A DNA stretch of 35,098 nt from Pontibacter virosus (GTDB lineage Bacteria > Bacteroidota > Bacteroidia > Cytophagales > Hymenobacteraceae). Both the position numbers and the translations under genes were made by a program. Under the pieces are notes generated by a model. It saw nothing but the letters and a program-made list of their open reading frames with translations, was not told where the DNA came from and did no database searches. Positions 17,376-26,316 of this stretch are shown here, one piece after another. The stretch is taken from the NCBI RefSeq assembly GCF_003096355.1, contig NZ_QEKI01000024.1:1-35098 (forward strand), given 5' to 3'. Numbering within the stretch: the stretch's first letter is position 1; every line of letters begins with the position of its first letter.

Positions 17376-19700
17376 ATGAGTAATAGCATTAATAGCTCTG
17401 AAGATAGTTTTATATCCTCTATAATGAACAAATATATGCCATTTTGGCCTTTGTTTGTAATGTTATTCATACTATCCCTGGCTGGAGCATGGGTATACCT
17501 AAATTACTATGCCACACCAGTATATGAGATAACCGCATCATTGATGATCAAAGATGAAAAGAAAGGTGTGAGTGATTCGAAATTGACTGAATCCATTGAT
17601 GCCTTTACATCCAATAAAACTGTTGAGAACGAAATTAATGTATTTCAATCAAGGGCGTTAATGCTCAAAGTTGTTAACGACTTAAAGCTGTATGCACCTA
17701 TATATGAAGAAGGAAAATTTAGATCAATACCTGCTTACACCACATCTCCAATAATAGTGGAGTTGAAAGAACCTGAGAAAGCAACAAGTACACCCAATAT
17801 TTATTTCATTTTTGATAAAGCACTTAATACAGTACTTATTGATAACAAAGAATATCCGCTCGAACAGTGGAATAATTCCCCCTACGGCGTCATCAAATTC
17901 ACTGAAAACCCTCATAAATCTAAAGATGCAGAACACCCACTGTATTTCTCTATTGTTGATCCCCAGAGCGTAGCACATGGATTAGTCAGTAGAATTAGAA
18001 TTCAAGCTTCCAGTAAATTTTCTTCTGTTGTAAACATGAACTTAAAGGATTCTGTACCACAGAGAGGTGAAGATATACTCAACCACTTAATCAGCGCATA
18101 TAAGCAATTAGCAGTTAATGAAAGAAATAGGTTAGCTGCTAACACACTTGAGTTCGTTGAAGAGCGTATTAAAACGGTTGTAGATGAGTTGAAGGAGTTA
18201 GAAAATGAAGTAGTACAATTCCGATCTACTAGAGGAGGAGTCAACCTAGGTGAACAAGGGAGATTATACTTAGAAAATGTAAGGGATAATGACCGAAAAG
18301 TGTCAGAACTAACCACTCAATTAGCTGTTCTAGACAAAGTAGAGCGCTACGTAACGTCTAGAAATAACTCAGCAAGCTTTGTTCCATCTACCCTGGGCAT
18401 TAATGACCAAGCACTTAATCAACTTCTGCAAAAGCTATATGACTCAGAAATTCAGTATCAAAAGCTGAAGTACACAACTGCCGAGAATAACCCCATACTT
18501 ATAGCAGTTACTAATGAAATTGAAAATATTAGACCGCGCATACTGGAAAACATACGCAACCAGCGCATTAATCTGCAGGCAAGTCGAGCAAACTTAGCCT
18601 CTACCAACAGCACTTACAACTCTGTCTTACAATCTATACCTCAGAAAGAAAGAGAGTTAATGGAGCTTAACCGTCAGCAGACAGTAAAAAACAATGCTTA
18701 TAATTTTCTCCTGCAAAAGAGAGAAGAGACAGTGCTTTCCTATGCCCCTTCTGTAGAAGAAAGTAAAGTAATTGACATGGCAGGTTCTTCTACTACTCCT
18801 ATTAGCCCGAAGCCGATGTACATATACCTGATGGCTATTATCGGATCACTTGTGGCAGGGGTTGCATTTATTACCGGAAAAGAACTTTTGAGCAGCAATC
18901 TTTTATTCAGATCTGAAATTACATTATACACCAATGCCCCTATTGTAGCTGAACTCTCGTTTGTAAAACCTGGTAAAGACAATAAGTTTAGTGCACCCAC
19001 AGAAGCCTCTGTAGTTGAGCAATTTAGACAATTAAGAGTTTCGTTAGGCTTGTACGGGCGAACATTTATTAAAAAGAAGATTTTAGTCACATCAAGTATT
19101 CCAGGCGAAGGCAAAAGTTACGTTAGCTCCAACCTGGCACTCAGTTTAGCTTCCTCCGGAAAAAAAGTTGCCCTTCTCGATTTCGATCTTAGAAATCCGA
19201 ACACATCCGTACAGTTTGATTTATTTAAGAGAGAAGGTATAATCGAGTATTTGAGTGCGGATATCCCTATCCAAAACATACTTGTAAAATCCACCTTCAG
19301 CAATTTGACTATTGTGCCGGCTGGTAATGATATTGGTGACCATACAGAACTGTTGCTAAATGGTAAATTGGAGTGTCTGTTTAATCATCTGGAGAATATC
19401 TTTGATTACCTGATTATTGACACCCCCCCTATCGACCTGGTTTCAGACGCTTATCTGCTTTCAGAGTACTCTGACATTTCACTGTTAGTAATGCGACATG
19501 CCTATACGCCAAAAAGCCTTGTACAGCGCCTAAAAACCGACAATAAAATAAAATCACTCAATAATACAGCGATTGTATTTAATGCTGTGAAACCCCGAGG
19601 TTTTGCAAAAGGCAAATACGGCTATGGTTACGGCTATGGTTATGAGTATAAATATAAAGACAAAGCCTATCGTAAACATGGCGTTGCTGCAAGAGCATAA
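17376..19700 (+). CDS. wzc: Polysaccharide co-polymerase with BY-kinase domain (Wzc-like)
   Basis: The 774-residue inner-membrane protein controls chain length and export in Wzy-dependent pathways. The first membrane helix is at about 22-45, a Wzz-type periplasmic region with long coiled-coil helices spans about 50-475, and the second helix is at about 481-500. The cytosolic tyrosine kinase has Walker A SSIPGEGKS (573-581), Walker A' LLDFDLR (600-606) and Walker B LIIDTPP (679-685). The C-terminal tail 748-765 has eight tyrosines alternating with glycine, the expected autophosphorylation cluster. It forms a tight pair with wza. Both halves are intact. Confidence 0.93.
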   Translation: MSNSINSSEDSFISSIMNKYMPFWPLFVMLFILSLAGAWVYLNYYATPVYEITASLMIKDEKKGVSDSKLTESIDAFTSNKTVENEINVFQSRALMLKVVNDLKLYAPIYEEGKFRSIPAYTTSPIIVELKEPEKATSTPNIYFIFDKALNTVLIDNKEYPLEQWNNSPYGVIKFTENPHKSKDAEHPLYFSIVDPQSVAHGLVSRIRIQASSKFSSVVNMNLKDSVPQRGEDILNHLISAYKQLAVNERNRLAANTLEFVEERIKTVVDELKELENEVVQFRSTRGGVNLGEQGRLYLENVRDNDRKVSELTTQLAVLDKVERYVTSRNNSASFVPSTLGINDQALNQLLQKLYDSEIQYQKLKYTTAENNPILIAVTNEIENIRPRILENIRNQRINLQASRANLASTNSTYNSVLQSIPQKERELMELNRQQTVKNNAYNFLLQKREETVLSYAPSVEESKVIDMAGSSTTPISPKPMYIYLMAIIGSLVAGVAFITGKELLSSNLLFRSEITLYTNAPIVAELSFVKPGKDNKFSAPTEASVVEQFRQLRVSLGLYGRTFIKKKILVTSSIPGEGKSYVSSNLALSLASSGKKVALLDFDLRNPNTSVQFDLFKREGIIEYLSADIPIQNILVKSTFSNLTIVPAGNDIGDHTELLLNGKLECLFNHLENIFDYLIIDTPPIDLVSDAYLLSEYSDISLLVMRHAYTPKSLVQRLKTDNKIKSLNNTAIVFNAVKPRGFAKGKYGYGYGYGYEYKYKDKAYRKHGVAARA

Positions 19701-19948
19701 GCCATCTACAAGGTTAGTTTTAGCAGATTATAAATATCTTTTATTGAGGAGTTAACCTACTCTTATAGATGAGATATAAGCTATTACTTTGTCACTCCCG
19801 AAAAAACAGAAGAAGCCTTGTCCGAAATTGGATATCAGCGGGTAGATCTTTATTGAAGGTAGGTACTTAACATAGCTGCACCTCCTAATTTCTATATCAG
19901 TAGGTGCTACTTAATTTATTATTTCTCATCCACAAAAGTTTTAAGCAG

Positions 19949-21046
19949 ATGAAAGTATTGGTCACAGGAACAGCGGGTTTTGTTGGATTTCACCTAGCTG
20001 AAAAGTTGCTCAGGAGGGGTGATGAGGTAGTAGGCGTTGATAATATCAATAGCTATTATGATACCAGGTTAAAATACGATCGTCTCGCTGAAAGCGGCAT
20101 TTCTGAAGACCTTATCCAGTGGAACCAAGAGGTAACCAGCTATAAGCACCCTAAATATAGATTTATTAGGATGAATCTGGAAGAGAAAAGCCAGTTGCTA
20201 GATCTTTGTGGTAGAGAGAACTTTGACGTTATTCTGCATTTGGCTGCACAAGCTGGAGTACGCTATTCTATTACCAACCCAGATGCCTACGCTCAATCTA
20301 ATCTGGTTAGTTTCCTAAATATACTTGAAGCAAGTAGGTACTGCAAAATAAAGCACTTGGTTTATGCTAGTTCATCCAGTGTATACGGCCTTAACCAGAA
20401 AATGCCCTTCTCTGTAAAGGACAAAGTGGACCACCCGGTGTCGTTGTACGCAGCCAGTAAAAAAGCAAATGAGTTAATGGCTCACACTTATAGCCATTTA
20501 TATAGAATTCCTACATCTGGGTTAAGGTTTTTCACGGTTTATGGTCCTTGGGGGCGCCCTGATATGGCTTACTTTCTTTTCACAGAGGCTATTTCGAACC
20601 GTAAGCCTATCTCTGTTTTTAACCACGGTAAAATGAAAAGGGACTTCACCTACATAGATGATGTGGTTGATGGTATACTAAACGTAATGGATAAACCTGC
20701 TGAACCCTGTGCCGAATGGAATAGCAAATACCCTGATCCTTCTCGCTCTACTGCTCCTTACTGTATTTACAATATTGGAAACAATAAGCCTGTAAGTCTT
20801 ATGAAGTTTATCCGGGTAATTGAAAAGTGCTTAGGTGAAAAAGCAGTTCTTGAAATGCAGGACCTTCAACCCGGCGATGTGACATCTACCTGGGCGAATG
20901 TTGATGATCTCATGCTAAAATTCAATTACCGACCTAATACACCTATAGAAGATGGCTTGAAGCATTTCACGGAATGGTACAAGCAGTATTATACCTTAAG
21001 GAAACTCTCTAACGATGTTGTAGAACAGCACAGGTATAGCGCTTAG
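19949..21046 (+). CDS. UDP-glucuronate 4-epimerase-like NAD-dependent epimerase
   Basis: From the ATG at 19949 this is a 365-residue extended short-chain dehydrogenase. The NAD site is GTAGFVG (7-13), and VGVDNINSYYDTRLKYDRL is the characteristic signature of UDP-glucuronate 4-epimerases (CapI/GAE type), which interconvert UDP-glucuronate and UDP-galacturonate. The active-site serine lies in YASSSSVYG (139-147), and the YxxxK pair is Y167/K171. RRDFTYIDD-like text appears as KRDFTYIDDVVDGI. The predicted product suggests an acidic sugar in the polymer. An in-frame start at 19904 would add 15 hydrophobic residues ahead of the Rossmann strand and is unlikely. Confidence 0.87.
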   Translation: MKVLVTGTAGFVGFHLAEKLLRRGDEVVGVDNINSYYDTRLKYDRLAESGISEDLIQWNQEVTSYKHPKYRFIRMNLEEKSQLLDLCGRENFDVILHLAAQAGVRYSITNPDAYAQSNLVSFLNILEASRYCKIKHLVYASSSSVYGLNQKMPFSVKDKVDHPVSLYAASKKANELMAHTYSHLYRIPTSGLRFFTVYGPWGRPDMAYFLFTEAISNRKPISVFNHGKMKRDFTYIDDVVDGILNVMDKPAEPCAEWNSKYPDPSRSTAPYCIYNIGNNKPVSLMKFIRVIEKCLGEKAVLEMQDLQPGDVTSTWANVDDLMLKFNYRPNTPIEDGLKHFTEWYKQYYTLRKLSNDVVEQHRYSA

Positions 21047-21166
21047 AATGCTTTACAGTTTTATGCTATTAACCTTACCAATAACATCAGTGTGGCAGGA
21101 GGTTATTGTATACTGATTTGAAAAGTCATAAAAAAAAGACTCATACCCAATTACACCCTGAATACC

Positions 21167-22720
21167 TTGAGCGAGAATGTTATTCAAACCCCGCCGGCAA
21201 AGAAGAAGGAGAACCTCAAACAACGTGCTTATTTAAACTCTATTACCAGTACAATAGATTATGCAGGAGCACAGATAACAGGGTTTGTCGTAAGCCCTTT
21301 TATAATTGGGGGTCTAGGTAGTTCTATGTATGGTATCTGGCAAATGCTTAGCCAGATGACCAACTATGCCGGCATGGCTGATACCAGGGCAACGCAGGTA
21401 TTAAAGTGGTCAATTGCTAATAAGCGGGATATAGCTGAGGACGAAGAGTTAAAAAGCGACGTTACGACAGCTCTGGTTGTAACTGGCCTTATCCTACCAT
21501 TTATACTTATTGTAGGGGGTATAATAACCTGGTACGCACCATATATTACTAAAGCAGACGAACAGTATCATGACATCATAAGAATCGCTTGTTCTTTTCT
21601 CGTGCTAGCCCTTGTTATAAACAAGGTCTTCAATCTCTTTGAGTCAGTGTTAAGAGGTATGAACCTTGGTTTTAAGCGCATGGGCTTGCGCGCAGGGATT
21701 GTTGCATTTGGTGGTGCAATTAAGGTTCTGGCAATCACGCAAGGTTTTGGACTTATTGGTTTGTCTGCTGTTGAGGTAATAACAGCTCTCATAACAGGTG
21801 CAACCTTCTATTTTATAGTGAAGAAAAACATTGGCTGGTTTGGGTTTGGAAAAACAAACCTGTCAAGGGTTGTATCATATGGGAAATTAAGCGGCTGGTT
21901 TATGGCCTTCACCATGTCTAAAATGTTTTTACTCCATAGTGATAAGATTTTACTAGGCTATCTGGTGGGGCCAATCTACGTGACCAAATACGCTATTACC
22001 ATGTTTACATCCCTTGCATTACAAGGATTTGTCAATGCAATCATCATGGGCATTATACCTGGAGTAGGTGGCCTTTACAGCAGGAAAGAGTTTGATAAGG
22101 TTCAGAAGGCAAGAAGAATCATTACCTCAATAAACTGGTTACTAGCATCAAGTATAGGGGTAACCATACTATTGCTCAATAGTTCTTTTATCAGGCTCTG
22201 GGTCGGACTGGAGCATTATGCTGGTAGCTTTGAAAATTTAATGATCCTCTTTGTCTCCATTCAAGTCATATTTTTCCAAATCGATAGCCTTATAATCAAT
22301 GTAACACTTAATATGAAGAAGAAAGTATTGTTTTCTTCACTGGCGTCAGGTGTTACAATACTGCTTGCCTATTTTTTAGTTGAGAGGTATTTTATTATTG
22401 GTTTATGCAGTAGCGTTCTCATTGGAAGATTCATACTGACCATAGGTTATCCTCTGATTCTGAAGGAAAAAATGAATGATACATCCAGCATCTTTATTAG
22501 GCAAAAAATTCAACCTTTTGTTATAAGTGTTATCCTTTTTTTGATAGCAGCATATTTGAGTCAGGAGATCAGTATACCAAACTGGATATCCCTAATTGGA
22601 GCGGGCACAATTTCTACGGTTGGTTCAGGACTACTATTCTGGCACTTAGCCCTTAGCATAAATGATAGGGAGGAAATTATGGAAGTTGTATCAGGTATAA
22701 AACTCTTTAAAAGAGATTAA
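21167..22720 (+). CDS. wzx: Wzx-type polysaccharide flippase
   Basis: This is a 517-residue MATE/MOP-superfamily membrane protein with about 12-14 helices, the flippase that moves the lipid-linked repeat unit across the inner membrane. Diagnostic segments are GLGSSMYGIWQMLSQMTNYAG near the N-terminus and GYLVGPIYVTKYAITMFTSL in the middle. The reading frame has no ATG before codon 54, which lies inside the first helices, so the TTG at 21167 is the best start (first residues SENVIQTPPAKKK). Function is inferred from fold and position between the epimerase and the glycosyltransferase-like genes. Confidence 0.84.
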   Translation: MSENVIQTPPAKKKENLKQRAYLNSITSTIDYAGAQITGFVVSPFIIGGLGSSMYGIWQMLSQMTNYAGMADTRATQVLKWSIANKRDIAEDEELKSDVTTALVVTGLILPFILIVGGIITWYAPYITKADEQYHDIIRIACSFLVLALVINKVFNLFESVLRGMNLGFKRMGLRAGIVAFGGAIKVLAITQGFGLIGLSAVEVITALITGATFYFIVKKNIGWFGFGKTNLSRVVSYGKLSGWFMAFTMSKMFLLHSDKILLGYLVGPIYVTKYAITMFTSLALQGFVNAIIMGIIPGVGGLYSRKEFDKVQKARRIITSINWLLASSIGVTILLLNSSFIRLWVGLEHYAGSFENLMILFVSIQVIFFQIDSLIINVTLNMKKKVLFSSLASGVTILLAYFLVERYFIIGLCSSVLIGRFILTIGYPLILKEKMNDTSSIFIRQKIQPFVISVILFLIAAYLSQEISIPNWISLIGAGTISTVGSGLLFWHLALSINDREEIMEVVSGIKLFKRD

Positions 22721-22842
22721 CAGCTTTATTTATGATTCCATAAATGATATTACTCTAGAAACAATCTGAGGGGCTCTGTGCCTTCAATCCTTATGTTGCC
22801 AATGATTACAGTTTACGTTTCGCACTTAAACGCATAAAATTC

Positions 22843-23967
22843 ATGATAAAAAATAAACTGTACGTAATACATTCAAATTCAAAAATTGAGGCTCTTTACA
22901 CACTTTTCCCTCTGATTGTGTCAAAATATAGTCACTTAATTGAATTTGTAAGCATTGATTCGAAAGAAGCAATGCAGGTAGAAGGTGAGTGTGTAGTCCT
23001 AGTCCGTACATTCAAAGGCAAAGAATCTTTTAAACATAATACTGAGCGTAAGAGAGACTTTATAAACAATTTTAGAAGAAGATTCAACCGCGTAATAATG
23101 CTCGACGATGGCGCCGGAAGTGACAGCCTTCACTACGAGTACATGGACCTGGTCGATTTATACTATAAAGGCAAGCTACTTATAAATAAGAATCTGTATC
23201 TGCAGCCTAGGTATGGCAGTCAAATTTTTACTGACTACTATAATACGGAGTATGGTATTGCTGATGAGGTTATTAAAATAAGAGAAAGACCAAGTGACCC
23301 TTCTGTTCTGAACAAGCTCCGGGTGTCTTGGAATTTGGGGTGTGGAGTATACCCTATACCTGGTCAAGTATTAATTAAAATGTTAAGATCGGCAGTCGGA
23401 CATAATTTTTCAAAAGCATTAAAACCATTGTATTTACACTATTACCGCAAAACGTTAAAAGAACTTAGCAGGCCGAGTGACTTAAAAAATAAATCTGATT
23501 ATGTACATGCCCGCTTTGGATACAAGGGCCTGCCAAATACAATAGCCTACCAAAGACAAGTACTTTTAGACACTTGCAAAAAAAACAATAAAGTCATATC
23601 CGGCAAGATAAGTCAAAAGGCATATAATGAGGAAATCAAAAATGTGGCTTCAGTTCTAAGCCCATTTGGATGGGGAGAGGTCTGTTTTCGTGATTTCGAG
23701 GCCGTATTTAATGGAGCATTGCTCATAAAGCCTAACATGGATATTCTTGAGACATGGCCAAATATTTATCTACACGACCAGACATACATACCTATAGATT
23801 GGGATGGCAGCGATTTACTTGAAACTATTGAGAACGTGACGAGCAATGTAACGGCCTATCAAGGTATTGTAGACGCAGCCAGAGAAGAGTACAGAAACAG
23901 TTTGCTTGAACTAGATGACAGAATTCAAAATTTTATAGAAGAGACCTCAAATGTGACAGTATCCTGA
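22843..23967 (+). CDS. Putative glycosyltransferase, exostosin-like C-terminus
   Basis: The 374-residue soluble protein is not confidently recognised. Its C-terminal third contains SPFGWGEVCFRDFEAVFNG followed by ALLIKPNMD, a pattern that resembles the nucleotide-sugar site of exostosin/GT47-like and some GT-B enzymes (S-P-x-G-x-G, then an R-x-x-E-A-x-x-x-G stretch). The N-terminal part has basic clusters (ERKRDFINNFRRRF) and MLDDGAGSDSLHYEY, with no membrane helix or signal. It sits between the flippase and the kinase-like genes. A sugar transfer role is the most likely reading, but it could be a different GT-B-like enzyme. Confidence 0.5.
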   Translation: MIKNKLYVIHSNSKIEALYTLFPLIVSKYSHLIEFVSIDSKEAMQVEGECVVLVRTFKGKESFKHNTERKRDFINNFRRRFNRVIMLDDGAGSDSLHYEYMDLVDLYYKGKLLINKNLYLQPRYGSQIFTDYYNTEYGIADEVIKIRERPSDPSVLNKLRVSWNLGCGVYPIPGQVLIKMLRSAVGHNFSKALKPLYLHYYRKTLKELSRPSDLKNKSDYVHARFGYKGLPNTIAYQRQVLLDTCKKNNKVISGKISQKAYNEEIKNVASVLSPFGWGEVCFRDFEAVFNGALLIKPNMDILETWPNIYLHDQTYIPIDWDGSDLLETIENVTSNVTAYQGIVDAAREEYRNSLLELDDRIQNFIEETSNVTVS

Positions 23968-24080
23968 CTATAGGTATACATACTTAACGGAAGAGGTATT
24001 TATCAACAACGATGCGCCTCAGGGATAAAAGGAGATAGCACAACATTTATTTTTTAATAAAGCGGCCAGGTATAGGTTTA

Positions 24081-24088
24081 TAACTTTG
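24081..24088 (+). promoter_or_regulatory. TAnnTTTG -7 box next to a start codon
   Basis: TAACTTTG is an exact match to the Bacteroidota -7 box and lies five bases before the ATG at 24094. No good TTG -33 element is present at the right distance. If used, transcription of the kinase-like genes would be leaderless. Confidence 0.3.
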
Positions 24089-24093
24089 TTTTT

Positions 24094-25524
24094 ATGCATA
24101 ATTATACAATTTCAAAGGAATCTGTAAGACTGCGTGAGGAACTTGAGAGATCCAACATAAAATTTGCTCACTGGAAAAGCAATAGCCATCTGCTCAAGTC
24201 CCTTGCCGGGGAAACTGACTTGGATCTTCTTATCAAACAAGAGGATCGGACAAGATTTGAGTCGAGCATGCTACAACTCGGCTATAAGAGGTTAAGAAGC
24301 CAGCCTTGGAGCTCTTATCCAAATGTGGATGATTGGCTAGGACTTGATCGAGAGACGGGCAAATTCTTACATGTACATACTCATTATGCATTGGTAACAG
24401 GTATACAACATGTTAAACACCTCCATCTCCCCTGGGTAGATGTCTTTTTTGATCATGTTATTAAAGATGAGCAAACTGGATGGCCTATACCTAAGCCTGA
24501 GTTGGAAGTTTTAATATTACTTGTACGCATCTGGGCTAAAATGCCACCCAGTGAACGAATCCACACTACCCCCGCCATACCTCCTTACATTAAGGATGAA
24601 TTAATCAATCTGCTTAAAAACACTGACCCAAAGAATCTCCTATCGCTGTGTGGTGAGCTTAACATAGTGGTTCCTAATAATTTTCTTGAGACCATAGATC
24701 ACATCAAAGTAAATAAAGATGCTGACAGTATAGTAAGAATATCAAAATCACTTTATACCCAGATGAAACCATACTTTAAATCACCTTGGGTTCAATCGGT
24801 TTTAAAATCGACTTTTTTTAAACTCAATATAAACGCCTTTAAATACTCCATGAGGTTTTTAGGTCCTCATAAACTAGGAAAGACACTAAATAGTGGAGGC
24901 AAAATAATTGCTTTAGTGGGAAGTGATGGCTCAGGCAAAAGTACGCTTAGCAATGATTTAGTGAAATGGCTAACCTATAAAATGGACACCCATTATTTTT
25001 ATATGGGAAAGAACCCATATATAAAAAGTAATAATAAGATTCTCCTCTCCAGAACTGATGTTTTTTTTCTAGACAGTCGGGTTTCTAAAGCTTTGAAGAA
25101 ATTTGTTGGAAGCTTTTACTATCTCATTTTAATTAAGAAAAAGCTAACCTTTATTCGTTTAGCTAAACGAATGAGCACTTCAGGAAGCATTATTATCTGT
25201 GACAGATTCCCCCAAAAGAGCATTTTAGGGATTAACGATGGTCCAAATCTTCAGAAATCAACACATAGTTGGACCTCCAGGATAGAAATGAATTTGTTTG
25301 ATCAAGTAAATGAATTACCTCCAGATATTGTAATAAAACTCAATGTTAGTCCAGACACTGCATTTGAGAGAAAACCACAACATGACAAAATCAAGATTTT
25401 TCAAAAGTGTGATGCTCTAAATAATATAAATTTCAAGAATGCTAAAGTTGTTAACATTGATTCAAACCAACCCTACGATAAGGTATTAGCAGAAATCAAA
25501 AATGAAATTTGGAATCTATTATGA
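24094..25524 (+). CDS. Two-part protein: nucleotidyltransferase-like N-terminus and P-loop kinase C-terminus
   Basis: The 476-residue protein has two parts. Residues 1-150 contain FAHWKSNSHLLKSLAGETDLDLLI, in which GETDLDLL (39-46) resembles the D-x-D metal site of nucleotidyltransferase-fold enzymes. Residues 268-476 form a P-loop kinase with Walker A GSDGSGKST (276-284) and a thymidylate-kinase-like DRFP (370-373), with IKLNVSPDTAFERKP near 414-428. Thymidylate-kinase-like proteins of this kind do occur in polysaccharide loci, but I know of no proven substrate. It overlaps the next kinase-like gene by ATGA, implying coupled translation. It may phosphorylate a sugar or carrier; that is inference. 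Confidence 0.7.
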   Translation: MHNYTISKESVRLREELERSNIKFAHWKSNSHLLKSLAGETDLDLLIKQEDRTRFESSMLQLGYKRLRSQPWSSYPNVDDWLGLDRETGKFLHVHTHYALVTGIQHVKHLHLPWVDVFFDHVIKDEQTGWPIPKPELEVLILLVRIWAKMPPSERIHTTPAIPPYIKDELINLLKNTDPKNLLSLCGELNIVVPNNFLETIDHIKVNKDADSIVRISKSLYTQMKPYFKSPWVQSVLKSTFFKLNINAFKYSMRFLGPHKLGKTLNSGGKIIALVGSDGSGKSTLSNDLVKWLTYKMDTHYFYMGKNPYIKSNNKILLSRTDVFFLDSRVSKALKKFVGSFYYLILIKKKLTFIRLAKRMSTSGSIIICDRFPQKSILGINDGPNLQKSTHSWTSRIEMNLFDQVNELPPDIVIKLNVSPDTAFERKPQHDKIKIFQKCDALNNINFKNAKVVNIDSNQPYDKVLAEIKNEIWNLL

Positions 25525-26288
25525 GCTGTTCTAAGCATACAGGTAGGATTATAGAAATTGTAGGGCCACCTGGGGTTGGCAAATCTACAATCTATAATCA
25601 ATTATGTAACAGCTGGACCGCTGATCTAAATTGGATTTATCAAGATGAGCTTTTAGCGTCTAAGCCACCTGTTGTTTTAAATTTTAAAAAATGGCTTGAA
25701 GATAAAGCACGGAGCTACTTCGGGCGAAAAAGGGCAAAAAGTATTCCCACTGATTATGGAATGCGCTTTATAGAACATCATCAAGAACTGGCAAACCTTT
25801 GTTGGAGTCACTTTTCAGACTTGAGAGAAGTAGAAAGTATTCATAATTGTTACAGATCAACTTATCATTTATTTAATGACTTCTGCAGATACCAGGCTAT
25901 TGTAGAATCAGCTAAAATCAAACCTTGTATAATTGAGGAAGGACTTTTGCAAAAGTCCTTCCTGGTTCGTTCTTATAAAAGTTCGTTTTCTTCGTTTATT
26001 GACAATTATTTAGATTTATTACCCCTATCCCACACAATTATATACATAAATACATCAGATATCTCCACTATTGTTGATCGGCTGACTATAAGAAACAAGG
26101 TGATTGCTTCTCATATAGGCAAAGACAATCGAGCATTATCAGAAGATATTTTTAATTGGCAGCAAACGTTCAGCAAGATTATACCTGTACTAGAGTCTAG
26201 AAATATCAATATTATAGAAATAGACGCCCAATATACACCACAGGTTAATGTAAAATTGATTAAACAGGCACTTAGTAATTTACAATAA
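25521..26288 (+). CDS. P-loop nucleotide kinase-like protein
   Basis: From the ATG at 25521 the product has 255 residues. Walker A is GPPGVGKST (15-23), set after the first beta strand (IIEIV), as in adenylate/thymidylate-type kinases. A likely second-strand region is CIIEEGLLQKSF, at the position where kinases carry a DR/E motif, and TIIYINTSDISTIVDRL follows. The start overlaps the stop of the previous gene in an ATGA, so the two are very likely translated together. The substrate is unknown. No membrane helix or signal is present. Confidence 0.72.
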   Translation: MSCSKHTGRIIEIVGPPGVGKSTIYNQLCNSWTADLNWIYQDELLASKPPVVLNFKKWLEDKARSYFGRKRAKSIPTDYGMRFIEHHQELANLCWSHFSDLREVESIHNCYRSTYHLFNDFCRYQAIVESAKIKPCIIEEGLLQKSFLVRSYKSSFSSFIDNYLDLLPLSHTIIYINTSDISTIVDRLTIRNKVIASHIGKDNRALSEDIFNWQQTFSKIIPVLESRNINIIEIDAQYTPQVNVKLIKQALSNLQ

Positions 26289-26316
26289 GTGGACTTTAGA
26301 TATTAAACTACAACAC

